In this document: positions 11,432 to 21,029 of the stretch, piece after piece | Position numbering within the stretch: the stretch's first letter is position 1 | Layout of the letters: each line of letters starts with the position of its first letter | The notes under the pieces: model-generated | Told to the model about the DNA's origin: nothing | Databases searched by the model: none | Seen by the model: only the letters and a program-made list of their open reading frames with translations | Translations under genes and position numbers: made by a program | Assembly: GCF_003201675.2 (NCBI RefSeq) | Contig: NZ_CP029287.2 | Span: 992,001-1,056,000 of the forward strand | Direction: 5' to 3' | DNA length: 64,000 nt | Source of the DNA: Metallosphaera hakonensis JCM 8857 = DSM 7519 | GTDB lineage: Archaea > Thermoproteota > Thermoprotei_A > Sulfolobales > Sulfolobaceae

Positions 11432-13530
11432 GTATGCGAAGACTGGATGTGGAGGAACTCATTCAAGGTAAAGGTAAATACGTTGATGACTTGAAATTCA
11501 AGGGCTATTACGGTGTCTTCGTCAGAAGCCCGTACCCCCATGCTAACATTAAGTCCTTGGACTTCACGGACATTGGCAAAAAGGGAGGTTTAGTTCTCAC
11601 CGGAAAGGACATGACCATTGGCGAAACAGAGGAAGTAGAGAGGGAGGGATCTTCCCTGGGACAATCGCCCTTAGCCTTGAAAAAGGTCAGATATATGGGA
11701 GAACCCATAGCTATGGTCCTCTCTGACGACCCATACAAAGCCATGGACTTGGCCGAATTAGCACAGGTGGATTTTGAGGAATTACCACCAGTAAATGACA
11801 TAGACGAGGCACTAGAGGGGCGGAGTTTAGTCTTTGAGGAACTGGGTTCGAATATTGTGGGGAGCAAGACCTTTGAATACGGGAACATGCCCAGTGGTGG
11901 AAGGGAGGTCTCCCTTGATCTCTACTGGTCTAGGTCTTCAGGGAATCCCATAGAGCCCTTTGGGGTAGTTGCTTATCCCGAGACGTGGGGGATCAGACTT
12001 CTGGCCAATATGCAGGCACCTAACTTTCTAGCTAGCGAGATATCCAGGGCATTAAACATTAAGGTAGTAGCTGAACCCTTGAGGCAGGGAGGGAGTTTCG
12101 GGGCTAAGTTCTCACTTCTAAATTACGCAGTCATTACTGCGTTTGCTTCCTGGAAGTTCAAGGTACCGGTCAAGTGGATAGAAACTAGAACCGAGCATCT
12201 AATGGCGTCAAATAGTTCCGGACCGGAAAGGAAGTTTAAGGCAAGAGCTACCTTTCTCGCGGACGGTACAGTTACAGGTTTGGATATGAGGGTATGGGAA
12301 GACGTGGGAGCTGCAACGTCGGGAGGGCAGGCCTTCAAACCTACGGGAATTCTTGCGGGACCTTATGCCATAAGGAACATCAGATACGAAGTTAATTTAG
12401 TTGCCACAAACAAGAATCCTCCAGGAGCTTTCAGAGGTGCTGGAACTCCTCCCCATACCTGGGCTTTAGAGAGACTGATGGACGCAATCGCAGACGAACT
12501 GGATGTGGAGAGAGAGGAGGTAAGGAGAAGAAATCTCATAAAGTCTTTTCCTTATGAGGCACCTTACGCCTTTTATGATTCGGGTAACCCGAGCCAATTG
12601 CTTAATTTAGCCCTATCTAGGAACGATATATTCTCGTTGAGGGAGAAGGGATACGGAGTTGGAATAGCGTGCTCCACAGATCCAAGTACCCCCTCAGGCC
12701 AGGAGGAGATCCTACTTAGTGTGAGGAATGGAAAGGTAGTAATTGGAGTGGGATATGGCCCGGAGGGACAAGGTAACGAACATACGGCCATGAGATTGGT
12801 GTCCAACCTTCTTGGGGTTCCAGTTGATAGGGTCGCAGTGGAAACCATCGATTCAACTAAACTCACCTCCAGTTTCGGGCCAGGGGGAAGCAGGATGGCT
12901 GTATTCATGGCTGGAGCAGTTAAGGGCGCTACCGAAGAACTTGTCAGAAAGGTTAGAACAAAGTTGGAGAGGGAACTAGGTGAGGAAGTTACCTACAGCA
13001 ACGGGACCTTTAGAACCAAGAACGGGATGGAAGTACCGCTTACCAAGGTAGAGGAGGAGGTGAAGTACACTTTCACACTGCAGGGGAAGTCTAGGTTCAA
13101 TGCTTACCCCTTTGCCTGTGATTTGTCGGTGGTAAAGGTAGATGAAACCACCGGCCTAGTGAAACCAGTGAAACACGTGGTCTACATAGATCCAGGAACT
13201 CCAGTCGATGAGGATTTAGTGAGGGAACAAGTTATAGGCGGTACGTATATAGGTATTTCTCTGGCTCTATATGAAAGCTACGTCTACAAAGAGGGGAAAC
13301 TCCTGAGCTTAAGCTTGTCCGACTACAATATACCTACGGCTGCGGAGATCCCTGAAATAGAGGTAAACATAGTACCTACTCCCTCACCTTACACCCCCAT
13401 GGGAGCTAAGGGAATAGGCGAAATACCCGTGGGAGTTGCTGCCGCTGCTGTGACCTCTGCGGTGGAAGATGCCCTGAAGAGGAAAGTTAACAGAATACCC
13501 ATAACACCCGAGGACGTGACCTCAGACTAA
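11428..13530 (+). CDS. molybdenum hydroxylase (xanthine/aldehyde oxidase family) large subunit
   Basis: A 700-residue member of the xanthine dehydrogenase/aldehyde oxidase molybdopterin subunit family. It has the N-terminal a/b hammerhead (residues about 8-110) and Mo-cofactor domains with QGGSFGAK, the GAFRGAGTP segment and the C-terminal GAKGIGE, whose glutamate is the catalytic base. Relatives oxidise aldehydes (for example glyceraldehyde), CO or purines. The Fe-S and FAD subunits that normally pair with it are absent nearby, and the PaREP1 gene precedes it with a 4-nt overlap. Partners may be encoded elsewhere. It ends tail-to-tail with the next gene, overlapping by 9 bp. Confidence 0.88.
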   Translation: MSMRRLDVEELIQGKGKYVDDLKFKGYYGVFVRSPYPHANIKSLDFTDIGKKGGLVLTGKDMTIGETEEVEREGSSLGQSPLALKKVRYMGEPIAMVLSDDPYKAMDLAELAQVDFEELPPVNDIDEALEGRSLVFEELGSNIVGSKTFEYGNMPSGGREVSLDLYWSRSSGNPIEPFGVVAYPETWGIRLLANMQAPNFLASEISRALNIKVVAEPLRQGGSFGAKFSLLNYAVITAFASWKFKVPVKWIETRTEHLMASNSSGPERKFKARATFLADGTVTGLDMRVWEDVGAATSGGQAFKPTGILAGPYAIRNIRYEVNLVATNKNPPGAFRGAGTPPHTWALERLMDAIADELDVEREEVRRRNLIKSFPYEAPYAFYDSGNPSQLLNLALSRNDIFSLREKGYGVGIACSTDPSTPSGQEEILLSVRNGKVVIGVGYGPEGQGNEHTAMRLVSNLLGVPVDRVAVETIDSTKLTSSFGPGGSRMAVFMAGAVKGATEELVRKVRTKLERELGEEVTYSNGTFRTKNGMEVPLTKVEEEVKYTFTLQGKSRFNAYPFACDLSVVKVDETTGLVKPVKHVVYIDPGTPVDEDLVREQVIGGTYIGISLALYESYVYKEGKLLSLSLSDYNIPTAAEIPEIEVNIVPTPSPYTPMGAKGIGEIPVGVAAAAVTSAVEDALKRKVNRIPITPEDVTSD

Positions 13531-14313
13531 CTTACTGGCGAAAGCCTCGATGATCTCGTTTTTGAAAATCGATTTCTTTTTGTAGTCATAATAGATTGAG
13601 GCCTTGGATCTAGGGGTTAACGTGTTCCCAGATAGGACTTCGTCCTTGGGCATCTTCCCCTCAATCCCGTCAAATACTATTTCCTCCCCTTTCCTACTCA
13701 ACCTAACCTCGTTTTCGAAGGGTTTCAAGTTCATGGCTAGAACTGAGGAGAATAGAGTGAACCTGGTCGGGTAGAAGTTTAGGAAAACTAGGTCCTTCGT
13801 TAACGCGTTAACCGATTTATTCTCTATGAAGATATTTCTCTTGATCTCCATATCAACGACTTTTCCGTCCTTGAAGGAGACGATTATATCGTCCTCCCCT
13901 TGAGTCGATATAGCCCTAGATAGGGCTTCGTAGGACTCATAGGGGACGAAGGTTAACCTCACCTTACCCTCCTTTACTAAAACCCTGGGGGGTATGAGAT
14001 TGTTTTCCACAAAGGTAATAACAACCTCATCCCACGGGAGAGCGTAATATGGGAACAATACAGCTTTGTTATGGGTGCCCCCTAACTTCCTCACAGCCAT
14101 CTCAATAAAAATATCTCTATCACCACTAAATTGTTTATATATATCTGAAAGTGTAGTATCAAGTTTTCTTATCAAATCTCTTAAAAGATCATCTTCCAAA
14201 TAAAAAGAGATTATAGGAGTTAACTCAAATTTTGATGAGTAACTCAAGGCGAGATCGGCCATGTCTTTTGCCGAGGAGTTTTGCAGGAATGCCTTAAGTG
14301 ATATGGGCTCCAT
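13522..14313 (-). CDS. conserved hypothetical protein, 263 aa
   Basis: Not recognised. The sequence is soluble, alpha/beta, without signal peptide or membrane segments, and has normal codon use for the region. It is divergent from the exported protein at 14492 and convergent with the molybdenum hydroxylase gene. No motif lets me name an activity. Confidence 0.6.
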   Translation of the reverse strand: MEPISLKAFLQNSSAKDMADLALSYSSKFELTPIISFYLEDDLLRDLIRKLDTTLSDIYKQFSGDRDIFIEMAVRKLGGTHNKAVLFPYYALPWDEVVITFVENNLIPPRVLVKEGKVRLTFVPYESYEALSRAISTQGEDDIIVSFKDGKVVDMEIKRNIFIENKSVNALTKDLVFLNFYPTRFTLFSSVLAMNLKPFENEVRLSRKGEEIVFDGIEGKMPKDEVLSGNTLTPRSKASIYYDYKKKSIFKNEIIEAFASKLV

Positions 14314-14461
14314 GGATCAGAGAAAGGATTTCAGCAATAAATATTTAGGCGCTTAATCTCAGAATAGTTAATAAATATGGAGTTTTCATTCAGTGGAACA
14401 ATGAAAATGGCTTTAGAACTAGGTTTCATGGCGTTATCAAAGATGGGCTCAATGGGTCATC

Positions 14462-14468
14462 TTATATA
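14462..14468 (+). promoter_or_regulatory. TATA box of exported-protein gene
   Basis: TTATATA is centred 27 nt before the ATG at 14492. It supports that start over the ATG at 14474, and it implies a leaderless mRNA. Confidence 0.5.
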
Positions 14469-14491
14469 GAGGAATGGTTGGAATAAGCTTA

Positions 14492-15052
14492 ATGAAGCCG
14501 ATATATCTAGGTCTAATAGCCTTAGCTCTTCTAGGTTCAGGAGTAGCAGTGTCGTCAGTGGCTGGATTTGGTCCAATAGCGTATATATCATATCATATCA
14601 TTTCTAATCAAAATGAGAATATAACAATAATACCAGCTAATATAGATTTAGGTAATTTAACCCCGGGAATGAAGGGAAACGTTAGTGTCAACTCCACAAT
14701 AACACTAAGCAAGACAGATAATTACACAATAATGTTACTTCATGTAGAGAAGCTAAGAAAGGACTTTTCGAAATTTGTTATAGAAATAACCATTAACAAT
14801 GAAACCTTTAACGTAAGTTTAGATCATCCGCGCCATGTAGTTCAATTGGAGAACGGTACATACCACGTAGAGCTAACAATTTTCTATAAGGTATCTCTGC
14901 ATCCCAAGGGCGATCTTACGGTAAACAATGAGCCTCTGCTAATTATCCATCCAGGAATCTACAAGGATCACGGGGACCACGATCACGGAGACCTAGGTCA
15001 TCACGGTAAAGGAAATGATAACCAAGGTCAAGATGATCAGGGCGATAGTTAG
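14492..15052 (+). CDS. exported protein with His/Asp-rich C-terminus
   Basis: A 186-residue protein starting MKPIYLGLIALALLG, a clear N-terminal signal/anchor (residues 1-25). A beta-rich extracellular domain with several NxT/NxS glycosylation sites follows, and the tail (about residues 158-186) alternates His, Asp and Gly (KDHGDHDHGDLGHH). Such a tail is expected to bind divalent metals such as Cu, Zn, Ni or Fe. The domain itself is not a family I recognise; its spacing of strands recalls secreted TasA/camelysin-type proteins only loosely. It stands alone with its own promoter. Confidence 0.65.
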   Translation: MKPIYLGLIALALLGSGVAVSSVAGFGPIAYISYHIISNQNENITIIPANIDLGNLTPGMKGNVSVNSTITLSKTDNYTIMLLHVEKLRKDFSKFVIEITINNETFNVSLDHPRHVVQLENGTYHVELTIFYKVSLHPKGDLTVNNEPLLIIHPGIYKDHGDHDHGDLGHHGKGNDNQGQDDQGDS

Positions 15053-15154
15053 ATTGATCTAAATTCCTTAGAACTATAAAGATATTTTCAGTTTTTTAAT
15101 GTACCTATATTAAATTGAATAGTAAAGTATTAACATGAGTAAATAATTCTCTAC

Positions 15155-15877
15155 TCAACTGTTCTCAAGCTCCTGTACAGAGAACTGTAATATTTCGTTC
15201 CTCCTCTCGAGCCTGAGATGAAGATAGGAGATAGGATCGATATCGGCGATGGTGAAACCGTCCTCTTCACCCATCACCGCGACCACTTTTAAGTCCACTA
15301 TGTCTCCTCTTCTATATGGAACTACAGCTATACTTCCTCCTATGAAGTTGGGTAACTCCACCGAGTTTGCATTAACTACAGCAATCCTGTTCTCCAGGGA
15401 TCTCATCCTTACGTAATCTCTCCATCTATCCATTCCCTCCTTGGATATCCTAGATGGAACCAAGAGTATCTCTACCCCGTTCATGAATAGGGTTCTGGCA
15501 ACCTCCGGGAAATCGAGATCGTAACATATCACGACGCCAATCTTTACGCCGTTAACTGAGAAATAAGTTGCACTGGTTCCAGGAAGAAGTCTACCTTTCT
15601 CCTTTCCAAACAGGTGAATCTTCTTGGCAAGCCCCAGGATTCTACCCCTGGGTGAGATAATGGGAGAGACCACTGAAACGTCGTCTTCAACTGCTCCCGG
15701 AATGATGAACGCTGTGTATTTGACTGCAAGCCGTTGGAACTCCGATATGGGAAGTTCGTCTAGGGTCCTCACCCATTTCTCAGGCAAGACAATTACCTGG
15801 GACCCTCTTTCGAGGGCCATCTCTGTGCTACGAATCGCTGATTGCTTACTGGTAGGTTGTACTATGCCTATCTTCAA
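15155..15877 (-). CDS. carbon-nitrogen hydrolase (nitrilase superfamily)
   Basis: A 240-residue soluble enzyme with the complete nitrilase triad: E33 in LPEKW, K86 in KKIHLF and C118 in VICYDLDFPE. It hydrolyses a C-N bond in an amide or nitrile; relatives include omega-amidase, N-carbamoyl amidases and deaminated-glutathione amidases. The substrate is not predictable. Its ATG overlaps the stop of the upstream CBS-domain gene by 4 nt, so the two form an operon. Confidence 0.88.
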   Translation of the reverse strand: MKIGIVQPTSKQSAIRSTEMALERGSQVIVLPEKWVRTLDELPISEFQRLAVKYTAFIIPGAVEDDVSVVSPIISPRGRILGLAKKIHLFGKEKGRLLPGTSATYFSVNGVKIGVVICYDLDFPEVARTLFMNGVEILLVPSRISKEGMDRWRDYVRMRSLENRIAVVNANSVELPNFIGGSIAVVPYRRGDIVDLKVVAVMGEEDGFTIADIDPISYLHLRLERRNEILQFSVQELENS

Positions 15878-17001
15878 ATTGCTCCTTCCTTGTCACCCTT
15901 TTTCTCTTGGATTCTCTTTAATTTTTTGATTAACCTTTGCTCTAGGATGTCCACTGCCCTCTTCACTGCTGCCACTGGATCCCTGTCACTGTCGTTGGCT
16001 ACGAAATTCCCTATCTTAGTTGATATATTGACTGAGACCCTATATAGAGGCCTCCCCTGACTTGAGGCTTCCTCTTTAAAGGAAACCCTAAAATTGTTCA
16101 CATCTACAAACTTTTCTAACTTGGAAAGATATCTCTCTAAGACGCCGTCCAGTTGAGCCTTCAATTCCTTGTTTCTCAGCCCGGTGGTTAACTTAGCCTC
16201 TATGGGCATTGATAGTTGGAATTTATGCTCCAACGACTTGATTATATCTACACCGCTTATGACTCCTGAAACGAAATCTCCTTCCATTACTGGGGCTCCA
16301 GAGATCTTGTTCTTAAGTAATTTCTCGGCAACCTGCTTCAGCGACTCCGATCCCGTTACGGTAATTACAGGGGAATTCATTATTTCTTTCACAGGACTTG
16401 CCATAACCCTTTCTTCCTCGTTGAGGATCGAGGCCCTCTTCTTCTCACTCAATGGAACGTATAGGGCATTAACTATATCCCTAGTGGTCACTATACCCAC
16501 GAGCTTCTTCTCCTCTAGAATAGGTATCCTGGATATGTTATCCCTCACCATGCTCCATCTGGCCTTGGCCACCGAATCCTCCGCAGTCAGGGTCACGGGA
16601 GGAGAGCTCATGTATTCCCTTGCTTTCCCTGTATCCAGTTGACCTGAATTTAAGAGATATGAGATTACCGTCTCCCTAGTAATCATCCCCAATAGGTTTC
16701 TTGAATCATCGACAACTGGGATTGCCCTGGCCTTAGTGGTGTAGAACTTTACCACGACCTGAGTGAAATCGTCCTTCTTGGACAGGGAAATTATGGGTGA
16801 GGATACGTTTATTACCCTAGTCTCCAGGTTGACTCTCCTCCTGATGAGCTCCTTGAAACTTAAGATTCCCACAAGTTTCTTGTTATTAACTACTGGGACA
16901 ACCCACTGATTGGCCTCTCTCATTTTATTTAAGATGTCCCTGAGTTTATCGTTAGAACTCGCAACCAGGGACACGTTTGCCATGAGCTCTGAAGCGCTCA
17001 T
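15874..17001 (-). CDS. four-CBS-domain protein with C-terminal HPF/S30EA-like domain
   Basis: A 375-residue protein. Residues 1-265 hold four CBS motifs in two Bateman pairs (conserved VVPVVNNKKLVGILS, AIPVVDDSRNLLGMIT, RIPILEEKKLVGIVT and GAPVMEGDFVSGVIS segments), which usually bind adenine nucleotides. Residues about 270-365 have the strand-helix pattern and the DPVAAVKRAVDILEQRLIKK helix typical of ribosome-hibernation (HPF/S30EA) domains. Inference: an energy-sensing ribosome-binding protein. The C-terminal assignment is by pattern only. A TATA-like box at 17019-17027 lies 22 nt before the start. The nitrilase gene follows with a 4-nt overlap. Confidence 0.8.
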   Translation of the reverse strand: MSASELMANVSLVASSNDKLRDILNKMREANQWVVPVVNNKKLVGILSFKELIRRRVNLETRVINVSSPIISLSKKDDFTQVVVKFYTTKARAIPVVDDSRNLLGMITRETVISYLLNSGQLDTGKAREYMSSPPVTLTAEDSVAKARWSMVRDNISRIPILEEKKLVGIVTTRDIVNALYVPLSEKKRASILNEEERVMASPVKEIMNSPVITVTGSESLKQVAEKLLKNKISGAPVMEGDFVSGVISGVDIIKSLEHKFQLSMPIEAKLTTGLRNKELKAQLDGVLERYLSKLEKFVDVNNFRVSFKEEASSQGRPLYRVSVNISTKIGNFVANDSDRDPVAAVKRAVDILEQRLIKKLKRIQEKKGDKEGAI

Positions 17002-17048
17002 AATGTCACGTGTAATCTTTTATTAAACTGATTATAAAAGCTACTAGG

Positions 17049-18095
17049 ATGCACAAGACTGTGTTCGTTTGGGATGACGCTTACTTAGATTACTCTTTCC
17101 CAGGAGACCATCCCTTCAAGTCCTTGAGAGAGAGTAGAGCTAGAAAGTACATGGAGGAAAGGGGATTCTTCCATCACATGGACATAAGAAGACCTGATCC
17201 AGCAGACGAAAGTATCTTACTCACTGCCCACTCCAGAGAATACGTAGACTTCGTTAAAGCTAAGAGTGAGGAGGGGGAAGGGTTACTTGATTACGGCGAC
17301 ACTCCCGCGTTCAGGGGAGTCTTTGAAAGTGCCGTAGCCAGAGTCATGGGAAGCGTGACTGGGATAAGGTTACTAGCCCAGGGGTATGATCACGCGGTCA
17401 ATATTGGCGGAGGTCTTCATCATGCCCAGAGGGGTACGGCCTCAGGTTTCTGCGTATTCAATGACGTAGCCATAGCTGCTAAGGAGGGAGAGAAATATTT
17501 CACTAGAATAGCCATAGTTGACGTCGATGGACATCACGGAGATGGAACCCAAGCTCTCCTTTATGAGGATCCTAACGTTTTGAAGATATCTCTTCATATG
17601 TATCACAGGGGTTTCTTTCCAGGATCGGGGGAGATAAATGAAATAGGTTCTGGAAAAGGCAAAGGATATACAGTGAACGTACCTCTTCCCCCAGGCACTG
17701 CCGACGATGCCTACATTTACGCTTTCGACTCCATAGTCCTGCCATTGCTTGATAGGTATCAGCCAGAGGCTATCATTATCCAGGAGGGAGGAGATTCCCA
17801 CTTTGATGATCCACTGGTGGAGCTCAAGCTCAGCACTAGAGGTTACCTTTCAATCATTGAGAGAATACACAAGTTCTCCCATAAGGGAAGTGGAAAAATA
17901 CTTCTCTTGGGAGGTGGAGGGTACAATTACGATGCTACCGCGAGAGTGTGGACGGTGTCTGTAGCTGAATTGGTGGGAATAAATCAGCTTGAGGTTGAAT
18001 CTCTCCACGACTGTTGCTTTACCTCCTCCTCAACGTTTGTCATGGAGAAAGTGAAGGAGGTAGTTGAAGGAGTCAAAAAGGTCCATGGGATCTAG
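17049..18095 (+). CDS. histone deacetylase/acetoin-utilisation (AcuC-like) family deacetylase
   Basis: A 348-residue zinc-dependent deacetylase. The catalytic histidine pair is in GGGLHHA (H124, H125). The zinc ligands are D160 and H162 of [10 protein letters not shown] plus the aspartate of EGGDSH. The GGGGYN motif near residue 285 completes the family signature. Archaeal members deacetylate acetyl-lysine proteins or acetylpolyamines. It is divergent from the CBS-HPF gene with 47 bp between starts, and convergent with purT. The substrate is undecided. Confidence 0.9.
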   Translation: MHKTVFVWDDAYLDYSFPGDHPFKSLRESRARKYMEERGFFHHMDIRRPDPADESILLTAHSREYVDFVKAKSEEGEGLLDYGDTPAFRGVFESAVARVMGSVTGIRLLAQGYDHAVNIGGGLHHAQRGTASGFCVFNDVAIAAKEGEKYFTRIAIVDVDGHHGDGTQALLYEDPNVLKISLHMYHRGFFPGSGEINEIGSGKGKGYTVNVPLPPGTADDAYIYAFDSIVLPLLDRYQPEAIIIQEGGDSHFDDPLVELKLSTRGYLSIIERIHKFSHKGSGKILLLGGGGYNYDATARVWTVSVAELVGINQLEVESLHDCCFTSSSTFVMEKVKEVVEGVKKVHGI

Positions 18096-18112
18096 CCTAT
18101 ATGATGATTCAC

Positions 18113-19300
18113 TTATTTTACTAGGATCATGGATGAGGCTTTCCTGGCCTTCTCCCTTGCCTCCGTGACGTCGTTACCGTTGGCTAACACTACTCCCATC
18201 CTCCTCTTATCATAGGTAGATGGCTTACCGAAAAGTCTAATCTGAACTCCTGGGATTGACAACGCCTTCTCCAGGTTAAGATATGATGGAGCCCAGGTCT
18301 CATATTGAGCCAATATCACATGAGATGCAGCCGGCGTTAAGACTCTAGCTTGGGGTATTGGAAGTCCCAAAGCAGCCCTAACGTGAATCTGAAATTCGCT
18401 TATATCTTGACTCGCCAAGGTGACCAGACCAGTGTCGTGGGGTCTAGGAGAAACTTCGCTGAACAGCACCCTATTACCTGATACAATAATCTCAACTCCA
18501 AATATACCTAGACCTCCGAGCTCATTCACCACCCTAACTGCATATTCTTTGGATCTCTCTATTACGTCCTGACTCACCGTGGATGGATGCCAGGACTCAA
18601 CGTAATAGTAACTGGGCCTCTGATGTTCAATGGGCTCCAGAGTCCTGGTCTCAACTACCCCATTGCTCATATGCCTGTAAGTTAAAACAGTGAGTTCAGT
18701 GTCGACTTTCACGTACTCCTCCACTATGACAGTTTTACTCTTCCCTCTAGCATGGGAGACCGATTCCCTGAATCCTGGTCCTACTTCCTCCTCTGACTTC
18801 ACCAGCACGTGGCCGTGTCCGCTTGAACTCATCTCCGGCTTCAGAAGACAAGGAAATCCAATGTCCTTACAGGCCTTTCTGGCCTCCTCTTCGTTACTTG
18901 CGAATGCGTAGGCTGTCGTAGGAACCTTGACTTTTTCAGCTGCGAGCCTTCTCAGTTCCATCCTGTTCATGCAGGTCTTAACGGCTTTTGCGTTGGGTAT
19001 TACTCTAATGCCTTGATCCTCTAGGTCTAGTAAGGCATCGGTATCTATGGCCTCGATTTCAGCGATGATCGCGTCAGGGTTCTCTCTCTTAGCTATTGAT
19101 CTAATAGCATCACCGTTTAGCATATCAACTACGTACTTTCTATGGGCCACCTGCATGGCTGGAGCTAAGTCGTATCTATCAACAGCGATGGTCTCAACGC
19201 CCAGTCTTTGGGCCTCTATAACCATCTCCTTTCCAAGCTCTCCACTTCCAAGAAGCATCAACTTCTTGGCGTTCCACAATAAAGGAGTTCCGAATTCCAT
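18113..19300 (-). CDS. purT: phosphoribosylglycinamide formyltransferase 2 (formate-dependent)
   Basis: A 395-residue ATP-grasp enzyme of normal PurT length. It begins with the glycine-rich [20 protein letters not shown] nucleotide-fold motif, has the central ATP-grasp region with [11 protein letters not shown] and the [10 protein letters not shown] strand, and the C-terminal [10 protein letters not shown] metal/ATP motif. It makes formyl-GAR from GAR, formate and ATP in purine synthesis, replacing the folate-dependent PurN. It is monocistronic, with a TTTTTTAT promoter element about 22 nt upstream of the start. Confidence 0.95.
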   Translation of the reverse strand: MEFGTPLLWNAKKLMLLGSGELGKEMVIEAQRLGVETIAVDRYDLAPAMQVAHRKYVVDMLNGDAIRSIAKRENPDAIIAEIEAIDTDALLDLEDQGIRVIPNAKAVKTCMNRMELRRLAAEKVKVPTTAYAFASNEEEARKACKDIGFPCLLKPEMSSSGHGHVLVKSEEEVGPGFRESVSHARGKSKTVIVEEYVKVDTELTVLTYRHMSNGVVETRTLEPIEHQRPSYYYVESWHPSTVSQDVIERSKEYAVRVVNELGGLGIFGVEIIVSGNRVLFSEVSPRPHDTGLVTLASQDISEFQIHVRAALGLPIPQARVLTPAASHVILAQYETWAPSYLNLEKALSIPGVQIRLFGKPSTYDKRRMGVVLANGNDVTEAREKARKASSMILVK

Positions 19301-19356
19301 GAGGGTTATTACTTAACCAAGATAAAAAAGTAACTGATAAACGGATTAATTTTTAC

Positions 19357-19959
19357 TTAACCATGTAAAGTCCCTTCAATCCATGAGATGAGTGGCTTCT
19401 GATCCGCTAAAAAGTTTGAAAAGTGTCTCCATCCATGTGGAACCCTACATTGAGACGAGAACGGCAGGACCAGTGCGCCCATAGGAAATCTTTTCGAGTA
19501 CTCGAGGAGTTGTTGAAAGCCGTAATAGGAAACCTTGGCCTCAACTGCTATTTTGCCCTCGACGATCAAGTCAGGAGTGTTATGATACCTCTCACCGGTG
19601 AATTTGGAAAGGGACTCGAAGGTTTTCACATGTCTCTCAACTACGAAGTGTTTTGAAAGGATTTCGTAGACGAAGTCTTCGAAGAGACTGCCCATGATCT
19701 TGCTCAGCATTAAACTCCTCAACTTCCCTGGATATGCGAGAGCCCAAAGAGGATTCACTTGAAGTCCGGTCTTTTCAGCCATTAATTTCAGCCTGTCGAG
19801 GAGGACTCTCTCCTCTCTGGAGAGGTGAAACATCGGGTTCTCAATTTCTTTGCCGCCAGACATGACGGATATCAGGTTATTGTCTACGACAACTAGAACC
19901 TCCCCCTTCTCGTCATAGTATAGTTCGCCATTGATCAAAGTGTAGCGGAAAGCCTGCAT
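19357..19959 (-). CDS. PD-(D/E)XK nuclease-like protein
   Basis: A 200-residue protein whose second half carries a restriction-endonuclease-like core: the helix glutamate in GSLFEDFVYEIL, then the aspartate in TPDLIVEG and the EAK of IAVEAKVSYYGFQQLLEYSK. This D-x(n)-ExK with an upstream Glu is the PD-(D/E)XK signature. Role inferred: DNA nuclease in repair, defence or mobile-element upkeep; no methylase or helicase is adjacent. A TATA-like sequence lies about 25 nt upstream of the start. Confidence 0.65.
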   Translation of the reverse strand: MQAFRYTLINGELYYDEKGEVLVVVDNNLISVMSGGKEIENPMFHLSREERVLLDRLKLMAEKTGLQVNPLWALAYPGKLRSLMLSKIMGSLFEDFVYEILSKHFVVERHVKTFESLSKFTGERYHNTPDLIVEGKIAVEAKVSYYGFQQLLEYSKRFPMGALVLPFSSQCRVPHGWRHFSNFLADQKPLISWIEGTLHG

Positions 19960-20344
19960 AAAATAATGAAGACTGGGGGTTTATGAACTTGGGTCCACTA
20001 GCATTACTGAATAACGAGCGTGAACTCTACCCCGACCTAACCGGTAGACCCAAAATCATTTAACTAAATATAATAATGATTGATTAATAAATCTGAATCA
20101 TCCTATCTATGATTAAATACGAAGAAAAAGGTTGATTTTATCTAAGATTTTTATGAGTTGAATGTATTCTTTTCCTTTTTTTTAAAATTTTCAAGATAAT
20201 ATGAGAATATCCCTAGAATTATAATGTAGTTTCTTAAGTAATATACACATCTGATCGTGTGATGAGGATTTTACTTTAACTTTTTACTGACTATAATGAG
20301 ATTATATACTTTAATTATAAAGGTGCTATAATATCTGGATGTGA

Positions 20345-20600
20345 ATTATTTCTGGGAATAGATTTTGGGGTCTACCGTAACGGACGAGGCTTCCCACCTC
20401 GTAGTAGGGATTTCCTGTTTCTCAGCCCCACCTTGCCCAGAGGGCAGAGGGCGGAACTCCACATCTGAGGGTCGCACCGACCCCGAAGTGAACGTGACGG
20501 TGCCCTGAGGAATGCTGATTGGAGTAGAGGTGTACCACATCGACCCTCGCACCGAGACGCCTCGGTGACGCTTTCTCCGTCGATGACTGTCATCAATATG
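20345..20600 (-). pseudogene. probable TnpB (IS200/IS605) C-terminal relic
   Basis: A GC-rich island in an otherwise very AT-rich gap. Two overlapping minus-strand frames read like the variable tail of archaeal TnpB proteins, one including VWYTSTPISIP and ending AEKQEIPTTRWEASS. An adjacent hairpin CCAACCCTTACGGGTTGG lies at about 20643-20660. No zinc finger or RuvC part is present and no single frame covers the unit, so I read it as the 3' debris of an IS605-type element. The assignment rests on style of sequence only. Confidence 0.4.
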
Positions 20601-20847
20601 TTGAATGCGAATCGGGTACTAAAATTTATACAAAAGGGCCATCCAACCCTTACGGGTTGGGTCTTCCGCCCCTTTGGACTCCCATTAAGATTAAGATAAA
20701 CAAGTGCAATAACCTTGTGTATAACGTGTTATTCCTAGTACAATATTGGCAACTGCTAGTATATTACCTCAGTTCATGATAGGCCTCAAGCTATCGGCTA
20801 CATCATTTCAATATTGCGGTGCTTTTTAAAAAAATTCTCTGAAACTT

Positions 20848-20967
20848 TTAGCTTTTACCAGATAAAATTCTTTTTATCCTCTCCTTGTCGAATCCTGTGG
20901 GGACTACGTAGGTCCCACTCCAGCTATTGGGATCGCTAGCCCAACCTACCTTCTTCCTTTCTATCAT
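20848..20967 (-). CDS. possible 39-aa small protein
   Basis: A short frame that starts MIERKKVGWASDPNSWSGTY and ends KRILSGKS. It is unusually protein-like for this AT-rich gap (charged N-terminus, a Trp/Gly/Thr strand region, a basic helix). I do not recognise it. The rest of 19960-21029 holds the TnpB-like relic and otherwise nothing I can identify. Confidence 0.35.
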   Translation of the reverse strand: MIERKKVGWASDPNSWSGTYVVPTGFDKERIKRILSGKS

Positions 20968-21029
20968 ATAGATATTATATTACTTATAGCATATAATGTT
21001 TTTGCTTGAAGACCTAACTCAAATGTCTC

